Below, piece after piece: positions 8,850 through 18,804 of a DNA stretch of 64,000 bases (position 1 is its first letter; each line of letters starts with the position of its first letter). Under the pieces are notes generated by a model. The model was not told the DNA's origin and did no database searches. It was given only the letters and a program-made list of their open reading frames with translations. A program made the translations under genes and the position numbers. The DNA is taken from the NCBI RefSeq assembly GCF_018704125.1, contig NZ_JAGTIS010000002.1:698457-762456 (forward strand). The letters are read 5' to 3'. Source of the stretch: Metapseudomonas boanensis. Lineage in GTDB: Bacteria > Pseudomonadota > Gammaproteobacteria > Pseudomonadales > Pseudomonadaceae.

Positions 8850-9305
8850 ATGCATTCCCTGCAAGCCAAGATCCTCGACCCCCGCCTGGGCAGCGAATTC
8901 CCGCTGCCGCAATACGCCACCCCCGGCTCCGCTGGCCTCGACCTGCGCGCCATGCTCAAGGAAGAGGTCGCCCTCGAACCGGGCCAGACGCTGCTGATCC
9001 CCACTGGCCTGTCGATCCATATCGCCGACCAGGGCCTCGCAGCCATGATCCTTCCGCGCTCCGGGCTGGGCCATAAACACGGCATCGTCCTCGGCAACCT
9101 GGTGGGGTTGATCGACTCCGACTACCAGGGCGAGCTCATGGTTTCCTGCTGGAACCGTGGCCAGACGTCCTTCCGCATTACAATCGGTGAGCGCATCGCG
9201 CAACTCGTGTTGGTGCCCGTGGTACAAGCTCACTTCGAGCTGGTCGAGGAATTCCACGAAAGCCAGCGCGGTGCAGGCGGCTTCGGCCATACCGGCAGTC
9301 AGTAA
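8850..9305 (+). CDS. dut: Deoxyuridine 5'-triphosphate nucleotidohydrolase (dUTPase)
   Basis: 151 aa, the size of trimeric dUTPases. All five conserved motifs are recognisable: [10 protein letters not shown] (1), [11 protein letters not shown] (2), [11 protein letters not shown] (3, with the catalytic Asp), [10 protein letters not shown] (4) and a C-terminal GAGGFGHTG (5), the Gly-rich arm that closes over the nucleotide. It hydrolyses dUTP to dUMP and PPi, keeping uracil out of DNA and feeding thymidylate synthesis. It is probably cotranscribed with coaBC. Confidence 0.97.
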   Translation: MHSLQAKILDPRLGSEFPLPQYATPGSAGLDLRAMLKEEVALEPGQTLLIPTGLSIHIADQGLAAMILPRSGLGHKHGIVLGNLVGLIDSDYQGELMVSCWNRGQTSFRITIGERIAQLVLVPVVQAHFELVEEFHESQRGAGGFGHTGSQ

Positions 9306-9342
9306 TCGCCCGCCCTCAGGACAAACCGCCGAGGAGACCTCA

Positions 9343-11937
9343 GTGAAACTCTTCAAGCGCAGTAGCAAGGATGCAGCGCCCACAGAGCAGCCAAATGCGC
9401 AGCTCATGGTCAAGGCTCGGGCGCAACCTCGGCCCGGCGAACTCCTGCCGGGCGTCATCGCAACGCTGGGCGGCCTGGCAGCCGCCGGCGCCATTCTCTG
9501 GTTCGGCGTGCTCGCCCCTGCCGATGCGAACCGCGTCGCCCAGCTGAGCCAGATATGGGGCAGCAGCCAAGCCTCTGCCGTCCAGCAAGCCATTGCGCAA
9601 ATGCAGGCCGAAACTGCCGCCGCAGCGCAGAACCCGGCACTGATCGAGGCCCTGGAAAGTGGCGACGCCACCCGGCTCCAGATGGTCGAACGCAATCTGA
9701 CCCACTGGAGTGGTGTGGTAGATGCACACCTCAACTTGCCAGGCCAGGCGCAGCCGGATGGGCAGCGCGCGGCCCCAATGAACTTCGCCGCCCTGGACCT
9801 GCTGCGCCGCGCAGAGGAAGGCCAGAAGCCAGCGCTGGAGGCTTACAAGAACGGCCAGCGCTGGCTGATCTATAGCGCCACCCCCCTGCGAGCGAGCCCC
9901 GACGCACCACTGCAGGGCACCCTGCTGCTGGCATTCGACCTTCAGCACCTGCTCAATGCCCTGCCGGCGCTGCCGGCCGACATCGGCCAGTTGCAGCTGG
10001 CCCAGCAATTCAGCAAGGCGCCGCCCCAGATCCTGGCGACACGCGGCCAGGCAGCAGCCGTCGCGCCGATCACCTTCGACAGCGGCAACCCAAACTGGCG
10101 CCTCAGCTTCACCCCAGGGCCGGCGCTCACCCAGTCTTCCGGCTCGCCGTTGCTCCTGGCCCTGGCCGCCCTGCTCGCCCTGGCCGGTGCCGTGCTCGGA
10201 CTCTACCTCAGCCGGTCTGCCCTGCATCGCACGCTGCGCGAGGACGCCCAGCAGTTGAACCAACTGCTGCTCGAACTCTCGAACGGCAAGAGCGTCAAAC
10301 CATGCAACCTGCGCCTGCCGGCGCTGGATAGTCTGGCCCAGGCGCTCGCTCGCCAGCCCGGACGCAAAGCTGAACCGCTGCCGGAAAACGGCCAAGCCAC
10401 GGCGCCCGCCAAGCAGACGCCACCCACGACAACTGTGTCAGCCGAGCCGGCCGACCCGTTATTCCAAGATACCGACATCCTCGATATCGACATCCTCGAC
10501 GAAGACCAGGACCTCCTGGGATTGGAGCAAGCCCCCGCCATGACCAGCATCGAAAAGATCGCACCCGCCCTCCCCGCCAGCATTTTCCGCGCCTATGACA
10601 TCCGCGGCGTGGTAGGCGACACCCTGACCACCGAGACCGCCTACTGGGTCGGACGCGCCATCGGCTCGGAAAGCCTGGCCCGCGGCGAGCCCAATGTCTC
10701 GGTCGGCCGTGACGGCCGCCTGTCCGGCCCCGAGCTGGTACAAAGCCTCATCCAGGGCCTGGTGGACTGCGGTTGCCAGGTCACCGATGTCGGCATGGTG
10801 CCGACTCCAGTCCTGTACTACGCCGCCAACGTGCTGGCCGGCAAGTCTGGCGTCATGCTCACCGGTAGCCACAACCCGCCGGACTACAACGGTTTCAAGA
10901 TCGTGGTCGCAGGCGAAACCCTCGCCAACGAGCAGATCACCGCTTTGCACACCCGCATCAAGAACAACGACCTGGCCAGCGGCACCGGCCGCGTCGAGCA
11001 GGTCGAGATTCTCGATCGCTACTTCAGCCAGATCCGCGATGACATCGCCATGGCGCGGCAGATGAAGGTCGTGGTCGATTGCGGCAACGGTGTCGCCGGC
11101 GTGATCGCTCCACAACTGATCGAAGCCCTGGGCTGCACCGTGATCCCGCTTTACTGCGATGTCGACGGTACCTTCCCGAACCACCACCCGGACCCGGGCA
11201 AGCCGGAAAACCTCGTAGACCTGATCGCCAAGGTGAAAGAAGAAAATGCCGACTTGGGCCTGGCCTTCGACGGCGACGGCGACCGCGTCGGCGTGGTGAC
11301 CAACGCCGGCACCATCATCTACCCCGACCGCCTGCTGATGCTGTTCGCCAAGGACGTGGTCTCGCGCAATCCGGGCGCCGATATCATCTTCGACGTCAAA
11401 TGTACTCGTCGCCTGACGTCGCTGATCAGCGGCTACGGCGGCCGCCCGGTGATGTGGAAAACCGGCCACTCGCTGATCAAGAAGAAAATGAAAGAAACCG
11501 GCGCCCTGCTCGCGGGCGAGATGAGTGGCCACATCTTCTTCAAGGAACGCTGGTTCGGCTTCGACGACGGCATCTACAGTGCCGCCCGCCTGCTGGAAAT
11601 CCTCAGCCAGGAGAAGCAGGACGCCGAACAGGTGTTCGCGACCTTCCCGAGCGACATCTCCACGCCGGAAATCAACATCACCGTCACCGACGAGAACAAG
11701 TTCCGTCTGATCGAGCGCCTGCAACAGGAAGCCAGCTGGGGTGAAGCCAACCTCACCACGCTGGACGGCGTGCGCGTCGATTATCCGAAGGGCTGGGGCC
11801 TCGTCCGCGCCTCCAACACCACGCCGGTGCTGGTATTGCGCTTCGAGGCCGACTCGGAAGAAGAGCTTGAGCGCATCAAGCAGGTCTTCCGCAGCCAGCT
11901 CAATGCCATCGCCCCTGAACTCACCCTGCCGTTCTGA
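9343..11937 (+). CDS. algC: Phosphomannomutase/phosphoglucomutase AlgC with N-terminal membrane-sensor-like extension
   Basis: The GTG at 9343 follows GAGGAG and gives 864 aa. Residues ~1-400 are an extension with two hydrophobic helices (near 35-55, GVIATLGGLAAAGAILWFGV; and near 265-290, LLALAALLALAGAVLGLYL). These flank a probable periplasmic region and are followed by a low-complexity acidic linker. The catalytic mutase (last ~455 aa) starts PASIFRAYDIRGVVGD. It has the phosphoserine loop TGSHNPPDYNG, the metal loop DGDGDR and the sugar loop GEMSGH. AlgC interconverts mannose-6-P/mannose-1-P and glucose-6-P/glucose-1-P for alginate, LPS and rhamnolipid synthesis. An internal ATG at 10540 gives the classical 465-aa soluble form, and both forms are possible. 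Confidence 0.9.
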   Translation: MKLFKRSSKDAAPTEQPNAQLMVKARAQPRPGELLPGVIATLGGLAAAGAILWFGVLAPADANRVAQLSQIWGSSQASAVQQAIAQMQAETAAAAQNPALIEALESGDATRLQMVERNLTHWSGVVDAHLNLPGQAQPDGQRAAPMNFAALDLLRRAEEGQKPALEAYKNGQRWLIYSATPLRASPDAPLQGTLLLAFDLQHLLNALPALPADIGQLQLAQQFSKAPPQILATRGQAAAVAPITFDSGNPNWRLSFTPGPALTQSSGSPLLLALAALLALAGAVLGLYLSRSALHRTLREDAQQLNQLLLELSNGKSVKPCNLRLPALDSLAQALARQPGRKAEPLPENGQATAPAKQTPPTTTVSAEPADPLFQDTDILDIDILDEDQDLLGLEQAPAMTSIEKIAPALPASIFRAYDIRGVVGDTLTTETAYWVGRAIGSESLARGEPNVSVGRDGRLSGPELVQSLIQGLVDCGCQVTDVGMVPTPVLYYAANVLAGKSGVMLTGSHNPPDYNGFKIVVAGETLANEQITALHTRIKNNDLASGTGRVEQVEILDRYFSQIRDDIAMARQMKVVVDCGNGVAGVIAPQLIEALGCTVIPLYCDVDGTFPNHHPDPGKPENLVDLIAKVKEENADLGLAFDGDGDRVGVVTNAGTIIYPDRLLMLFAKDVVSRNPGADIIFDVKCTRRLTSLISGYGGRPVMWKTGHSLIKKKMKETGALLAGEMSGHIFFKERWFGFDDGIYSAARLLEILSQEKQDAEQVFATFPSDISTPEINITVTDENKFRLIERLQQEASWGEANLTTLDGVRVDYPKGWGLVRASNTTPVLVLRFEADSEEELERIKQVFRSQLNAIAPELTLPF

Positions 11938-12864
<927 letters not shown>

Positions 12865-12881
12865 GCAGCGAAACCCCGATA

Positions 12882-12911
12882 CGAAAAGGCCGGAGCAATC
12901 CGGCCTTTTCG
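12882..12911. terminator. Terminator after argB
   Basis: A perfect inverted repeat with 12-nt arms (CGAAAAGGCCGG / CCGGCCTTTTCG) around AGCAAT, with a T-run in the 3' arm. It separates argB from the following thioesterase gene. Confidence 0.88.
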
Positions 12912-12944
12912 TGTCCAGACCTTGCAAGCAACCGGGAGCCCCTC

Positions 12945-13388
12945 ATGGCCAGCCTGTCACGCACGGATTTCACCTACTTTCACAACCTGCGCGTGCGCTG
13001 GGCGGAAGTGGACCCGCAGGGCATCGTCTTCAACGGTCACTACCTGACCTATGTGGACGTTGCCACGACTGAGTACTTTCGCACCCTGGATGTGGCATAT
13101 CCGGCTGACCTGCAACGTGATGGCGGCGATTTCTTCGCGGTAAAGGCCCTTCTCGAGTACCACGCCCCGGCCCGGTACGACGACCTGCTGGACATCGGCG
13201 TCCGCGTCAGCCGCCTGGGTGGCGCAAGCTTGAACTTCCAGATCGGCATCTGGCGCGATGACTTGCAGCTGACGTCAGGGGAGATGGTCTATGTGCACGC
13301 CGACACCCACAACCGAACGAGCCGACGGCTACCCGACTGGCTGAGGGAGAGAGTCTTGCGCTTCGAGGGCCACGCCCCACAATTCTGA
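12945..13388 (+). CDS. Acyl-CoA thioesterase, YbgC/4-hydroxybenzoyl-CoA thioesterase (hot-dog) family
   Basis: A 147-aa single hot-dog domain. The N-terminal block LRVRWAEVDPQGIVFNGHYLTYVDVATTEYF matches the YbgC/4HBT signature. The active-site Asp sits in VDPQG, before the GhVfnxhYL helix that lies over the pantetheine. Such enzymes hydrolyse short or aromatic acyl-CoA thioesters in the cytosol. The gene has its own SD (GGGAG), lies after the argB terminator and is convergent with a DUF4124 gene 1 bp away. The substrate is unknown, and no pathway is implied by the neighbours. Confidence 0.85.
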   Translation: MASLSRTDFTYFHNLRVRWAEVDPQGIVFNGHYLTYVDVATTEYFRTLDVAYPADLQRDGGDFFAVKALLEYHAPARYDDLLDIGVRVSRLGGASLNFQIGIWRDDLQLTSGEMVYVHADTHNRTSRRLPDWLRERVLRFEGHAPQF

Positions 13389-13389
13389 C

Positions 13390-13983
13390 TCAGGGAGTGG
13401 AGCCCAACAGCTCGGCCAGGCGGGCACGGTCAGCGGCGTAGCCGGTCTTGGCTTTTTCACTCTCGGCCTGGTAACGGGCGATCTCCTTGTCCAGTCGCTT
13501 CTGCTCTTCACGAAGGCGCTCCATCTGCGTCAGCAGATGCGCCGGAACGTCCTGCCCGCTCCGTTCGCTTTCGGCCGCCTGGCTCTGCAATCCGGTCAAT
13601 TGCCTGCGCAAGGACTGCTGGTTGCCTTGCACCACCCCAATCAGGCCATCCAGCTCGGCGAGCTTGCGCTCCAGCGCACGATCAACGTCCTCGACGCTGG
13701 TGTAAAGACGCAGCAGCTGGGCATCTGAGCTGGCTCGCGCCTGCTCGTCCAGTTGACGCTGCATCTCCTCGCGACTGGGCGCGGGCGGTACGACCCGAAC
13801 CACGCGCCCCTGGTCATTGAGCACTTCATAGCCCTTGCCGATGTACTCCGGCGGCACGCCCTGCCGATTGAGCACTGTCACGCCCTTGTCATCGACATAC
13901 CGATAAAGCTCGGCGGCACCGGCCAACGGGGCGATGGTCAGGCACACCAGCAGGCTGACGCGAAGGGCATGTCGCTTCTGCAT
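13390..13983 (-). CDS. Secreted DUF4124-domain protein with coiled coil
   Basis: 197 aa with a signal peptide at residues 1-23 (MQKRHALRVSLLVCLTIAPLAGA). A DUF4124 segment follows (AELYRYVDDKGVTVLNRQGVP), a short beta-hairpin repeat found in many periplasmic gammaproteobacterial proteins. From residue ~70 onward the sequence is charged and heptad-rich (LERKLAELDGLIGVVQGNQQSL and a Glu/Lys-rich tail), consistent with a long coiled coil. The function is unknown. Location in the periplasm is inferred from the signal peptide. It lies next to pyrE on the same strand, with a 23-bp gap. Confidence 0.8.
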   Translation of the reverse strand: MQKRHALRVSLLVCLTIAPLAGAAELYRYVDDKGVTVLNRQGVPPEYIGKGYEVLNDQGRVVRVVPPAPSREEMQRQLDEQARASSDAQLLRLYTSVEDVDRALERKLAELDGLIGVVQGNQQSLRRQLTGLQSQAAESERSGQDVPAHLLTQMERLREEQKRLDKEIARYQAESEKAKTGYAADRARLAELLGSTP

Positions 13984-14006
13984 GTGGACATCCCGCCCGG
14001 GAGGGC

Positions 14007-14648
14007 TCAGATCCCGAAGTTCGCGCGATAGGTTTCCACGGCGGGCAGGTGCTTTTTCAGCTCGGAATCACCTGCCAGATACTCCAGCACCTGCTCCAGG
14101 GACACGATGCTGACCACCGGCATGCCGAAGTCGCGCTCTACTTCCTGTATAGCTGAAAGTTCACCCTGGCCGCGCTCCTGACGGTTCAGCGCAATCAGCA
14201 CGCCCGCCGCCTGGGCGCCCTGGGCCTGGATGATCTGCATGACTTCACGGATGGCGGTGCCAGCGGTGATCACGTCATCGACGATCAGCACACGCCCCTG
14301 CAAAGGGGCACCTACCAGGGTGCCGCCCTCGCCGTGGTCCTTGGCTTCCTTGCGGTTGAAGCACCAGGGCAGATCGAGCTGGTGATGTTCGGCCAGCGAG
14401 ATCGCCGTTGCCGCTGCGAGCGGAATACCCTTGTAGGCCGGCCCGAACAGTACATCGAAAGAAATGCCGCTATCGACCACGGCAGCTGCGTAGAATCGCC
14501 CGAGCTGCGCCAGGGCAAGCCCGCTGTTGAACAGACCGGCATTGAAGAAATAAGGGCTGGTACGCCCGGATTTGAGAGTGAACTCACCGAAACGCAGTAC
14601 TCCGCGCTCGATGGCAAAGCGAATGAATTCGCGCTGATACGCCTGCAT
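14007..14648 (-). CDS. pyrE: Orotate phosphoribosyltransferase
   Basis: 213 aa, the standard length. The PRPP-binding signature [13 protein letters not shown] is present. So are the flexible catalytic loop ([11 protein letters not shown], with the Lys and His that contact PRPP) and the early [16 protein letters not shown] block. The enzyme joins orotate to PRPP to make OMP in pyrimidine synthesis and acts as a dimer in the cytosol. It is divergent from crc across 80 bp, the conserved pyrE-crc arrangement of Pseudomonas. Confidence 0.97.
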   Translation of the reverse strand: MQAYQREFIRFAIERGVLRFGEFTLKSGRTSPYFFNAGLFNSGLALAQLGRFYAAAVVDSGISFDVLFGPAYKGIPLAAATAISLAEHHQLDLPWCFNRKEAKDHGEGGTLVGAPLQGRVLIVDDVITAGTAIREVMQIIQAQGAQAAGVLIALNRQERGQGELSAIQEVERDFGMPVVSIVSLEQVLEYLAGDSELKKHLPAVETYRANFGI

Positions 14649-14728
14649 GTAAAGCCTCGGACGGCACGGATTTAGCTAAATAGAAAGAGCTCGGGTATCA
14701 TACACGCACGTGTTTTTGGGGGCCATTT

Positions 14729-15508
14729 ATGCGGATCATCAGTGTGAACGTGAATGGTATTCAAGCTGCCGCCGAGCGAGGACTCCTCAGCTGGCTGCAA
14801 GCGCAGAATGCCGACGTGATCTGCCTGCAAGATACCCGTGCCTCCGCCTTCGACCTGGACGACCCTGCCTTCCAACTGGATGGTTATTTCCTCTACGCCG
14901 GCGATGCTGAAGTTCCCACCCAAGGCGGTGTGGCGCTCTATTCGCGGTTACAACCCAAGGCGGTGATCTGGGGGCTCGGATTCGAGTCCTGTGATCGATA
15001 CGGACGCTACCTGCAGGCAGATTTCGACAAAGTGAGCATCGCCACCCTGCTGCTGCCTTCCGGGCAAGGCGGGGACGATAACCTGAACCACAAGTTCAAG
15101 TTCATGGACGACCTCACCCATTATCTGAACAAGCAACGGCGCAAGCGTCGCGAGTACATCTACTGTGGCTCGCTGTACGTTGCCCACCAGAAGCTGGACG
15201 TGAAGAACTGGCGCGACTGTCAGCAGCTTCCAGGCTTCCTGGCGCCCGAGCGTGCCTGGATGGACGAAGTGTTCGGCAACATGGGCTATGTGGATGCGCT
15301 GCGCGAAGTGAGCCGCGAGGGCGACCAGTACAGCTGGTGGCCGGACAGCGAACAGGCCGAGATGCTCAACCTCGGCTGGCGCTTCGACTATCAGGTACTG
15401 ACGCCCGGCCTGCGCCGTTTCGTGCGCAGCGCGCGCCTGCCACGGCAGCCGCGCTTCTCACAGCATGCGCCGCTGATCGTGGACTATGACTGGCTGCTGA
15501 GCGTCTGA
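14729..15508 (+). CDS. crc: Catabolite repression control protein Crc
   Basis: 259 aa with an exonuclease III/EEP fold. It begins MRIISVNVNGIQAAAERGL and ends APLIVDYDWLLSV, the characteristic Crc sequence. Catalytic positions of ExoIII are altered: the metal Glu of LQET is LQDT, the GDxN loop is CGSLYVAH, and the terminal D-H pair is not intact. This fits the known loss of nuclease activity. Crc acts with Hfq to block translation of catabolic mRNAs bearing A-rich motifs, and the CrcZ/Y-type sRNAs relieve this. The ATG is preceded by GGGGG at a good distance. The gene is followed by a strong terminator. Confidence 0.97.
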   Translation: MRIISVNVNGIQAAAERGLLSWLQAQNADVICLQDTRASAFDLDDPAFQLDGYFLYAGDAEVPTQGGVALYSRLQPKAVIWGLGFESCDRYGRYLQADFDKVSIATLLLPSGQGGDDNLNHKFKFMDDLTHYLNKQRRKRREYIYCGSLYVAHQKLDVKNWRDCQQLPGFLAPERAWMDEVFGNMGYVDALREVSREGDQYSWWPDSEQAEMLNLGWRFDYQVLTPGLRRFVRSARLPRQPRFSQHAPLIVDYDWLLSV

Positions 15509-15513
15509 CGCAC

Positions 15514-15543
15514 GAAAAAGCCGGCTTTCGAGCCGGCTTTTTC
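15514..15543 (+). terminator. Terminator after crc
   Basis: A perfect 13-bp stem (GAAAAAGCCGGCT / AGCCGGCTTTTTC) capped by a TTCG tetraloop and with a T-run. It lies 5 bp after the crc stop. Confidence 0.93.
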
Positions 15544-15613
15544 TTTGCTGGAGGTATGTATCCCGGAGGATTGGCTCAGCCCACCAGCCGCCATCACGCC
15601 AGGCTGATACGCT

Positions 15614-15979
15614 TTATTTCACCAACCGCCAGCAGAACGGATAACGATAGGCCTGGCCTTCATTGGCCTTGATGCCCGCGATGATGGTCAGCACCAGCGC
15701 ACCAATGCTGACCAGGCCGAGCAGCGGGAATCCGATCACCACCAGCATCAGCAGGAAACAGAGCACTACCGCCAAGGCGACGGTGATCTGGAAGTTCAGT
15801 GCTTCCTTGCCCTGGGCATCGACGAACGGATCGAGGTCCTTCTTGATCTGCCAGACGATCAACGGCCCCAGCAGGTTGCCGAAGGGGAAGACCAGTCCGA
15901 GGAAGGCGGAGAAATGGCAGAACATCGCCCACTGCCGCACTTCCTGGCTTGGAGGCTGAGTTTGAGTGAGTTCGTCCAT
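15614..15979 (-). CDS. DUF4870 (Tic20-like) membrane protein
   Basis: A 121-aa protein. After a polar N-terminus come WAMFCHFSAFLGLVFPFGNLLGPLIVW (TM1-TM2), the family motif VDAQGKEALNFQI, and two further hydrophobic helices (VALAVVLCFLLMLVVIGF and LLGLVSIGALVLTIIAGI). This is the DUF4870 pattern, an inner-membrane family of unknown function. The gene lies convergent with crc and just downstream of rph on the same strand, as in P. aeruginosa. Confidence 0.88.
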   Translation of the reverse strand: MDELTQTQPPSQEVRQWAMFCHFSAFLGLVFPFGNLLGPLIVWQIKKDLDPFVDAQGKEALNFQITVALAVVLCFLLMLVVIGFPLLGLVSIGALVLTIIAGIKANEGQAYRYPFCWRLVK

Positions 15980-16004
15980 GTACCTGCCCCTCCTCTGCTG
16001 ATGG

Positions 16005-16724
16005 TCAGTCGGCCAGCACAGCCCGCTGGAGTTCGAAGAGCTCGCCGAGGCCCTTGCGCGCCAGGTCCAGCATTGCGGTCAGTTCCTCGGGCTGGAAGGG
16101 TGTGCCCTCGGCCGTGCCCTGTACCTCGATGAAGCCGCCAGCGCTGGTCATTACCACGTTGAGATCGGTCTCGGCAGCCGCGTCTTCCAGATAGTCCAGG
16201 TCCAGCACCGGCTCGCCCTGATAGATGCCCACGGATACGGCGGCGACCATCTGCTTCAACGGCTCGCCCTTCAGCGCACCACGCTTTTTCAGCACCTTCA
16301 GCGCGTCAACCAGGGCCACCATAGCGCCAGTGATGGAAGCGGTACGGGTACCGCCATCAGCCTGGATCACGTCGCAATCGAGGTAGATGGTGTTCTCGCC
16401 CAGCTTGCTCATGTCCAGGGCGGCACGCAGCGAGCGGCCGATCAGGCGCTGGATTTCCAGGGTGCGGCCGCCCTGCTTGCCACGGCTGGCCTCACGCTGG
16501 TTACGCTCGCCGGTGGAGCGCGGCAGCATGCCGTACTCAGCCGTCAGCCAGCCCTGACCTTGCCCCTTGAGGAAGCGCGGCACACCGGACTCGACGCTGG
16601 CCGTGCAGATCACTTTGGTATCCCCGAACTCAACCAGCACCGAGCCTTCTGCATGCTTGGTGTAATTGCGGGTGATGCGGATCGAGCGCAGCTGATCAGC
16701 TGTGCGGCCACTGGGACGTTTCAT
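16005..16724 (-). CDS. rph: Ribonuclease PH
   Basis: 239 aa starting [15 protein letters not shown], exactly the P. aeruginosa length. The frame stays open for 81 further codons upstream, but that sequence overlaps yicC antisense and lacks similarity. Hallmarks are [23 protein letters not shown], the phosphate-binding [10 protein letters not shown] arginine, and [18 protein letters not shown]. RNase PH is a phosphate-dependent 3'-5' exoribonuclease that trims the 3' extensions of tRNA precursors, working as a hexamer. It is divergent from yicC over 138 bp. Confidence 0.96.
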   Translation of the reverse strand: MKRPSGRTADQLRSIRITRNYTKHAEGSVLVEFGDTKVICTASVESGVPRFLKGQGQGWLTAEYGMLPRSTGERNQREASRGKQGGRTLEIQRLIGRSLRAALDMSKLGENTIYLDCDVIQADGGTRTASITGAMVALVDALKVLKKRGALKGEPLKQMVAAVSVGIYQGEPVLDLDYLEDAAAETDLNVVMTSAGGFIEVQGTAEGTPFQPEELTAMLDLARKGLGELFELQRAVLAD

Positions 16725-16862
16725 CGGGGTATACCTGTACGGGAGGAGTCTGCCGGCCATTATAGAGACCTCTCGCCCGGTGGGACATCGCCACGTTGGG
16801 AGTGATGGGTCCGGCTGGGCTACAATCGCCTCCTTCGATCGACCACACCAGAAGGAAATCCC

Positions 16863-18358
<1,496 letters not shown>

Positions 18359-18366
18359 TGATCGAG

Positions 18367-18392
18367 GGGAGGCGCTGAAATCAGCGCTTCCC
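18367..18392 (+). terminator. Hairpin between gmk and rpoZ
   Basis: Inverted repeat GGGAGGCGCTGA / TCAGCGCTTCCC (one G-T pair) with a minimal loop. A weak CTTAAT follows rather than a T-tract, so it may attenuate rather than fully end the gmk transcript before rpoZ. Confidence 0.6.
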
Positions 18393-18480
18393 TTAATGCT
18401 GGTGATTTTTTAGACTATTCAGTCCGCTCGCCCTTTCGGGCAAAGCATTTGCCATTCAATTCTGTGCTACGAGGAACACC

Positions 18481-18744
18481 ATGGCCCGCGTTACCGTTGA
18501 AGACTGCCTGGACAACGTCGATAACCGCTTTGAGCTGGTCATGCTTGCCACCAAGCGTTCCCGTCAACTGGCCACCGGCGGCAAAGAGCCCAAGGTAGCC
18601 TGGGAAAACGACAAGCCTACCGTCGTTGCCCTGCGTGAAATCGCTGCAGGCCTGGTCGACTATGACGTCATAGCCCAGGAAGACATCGTCGAAGATGAAC
18701 CGCTGTTCGCTGCTTTCGAGGACGAGGCCAACGAGGCCCTCTGA
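18481..18744 (+). CDS. rpoZ: RNA polymerase omega subunit
   Basis: 87 aa starting [30 protein letters not shown], the strongly conserved omega N-terminus that wraps the beta-prime C-terminus. The acidic tail ([21 protein letters not shown]) is typical of pseudomonads. It assists RNA polymerase assembly and, in E. coli, contributes to a ppGpp-binding site with beta-prime. This is functionally apt, since spoT follows 60 bp downstream. A GAGGAA-like SD precedes the start. Confidence 0.97.
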   Translation: MARVTVEDCLDNVDNRFELVMLATKRSRQLATGGKEPKVAWENDKPTVVALREIAAGLVDYDVIAQEDIVEDEPLFAAFEDEANEAL

Positions 18745-18804
18745 GTCCATGCCTGGTCGACGTCGTAAAGCCCAGGATCGCAGCGGCTGGCCAGGAGTGA
18801 TGCC

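Noticed and set aside
7830..9734. A 634-codon antisense open frame across coaBC, dut and algC
   Set aside because: It spans three well-supported genes in the opposite direction and has no recognisable domain, typical of GC-rich antisense frames.
14729..15508. Crc as an active exonuclease III
   Set aside because: Key metal and catalytic positions are changed, and the sequence is specifically Crc-like.
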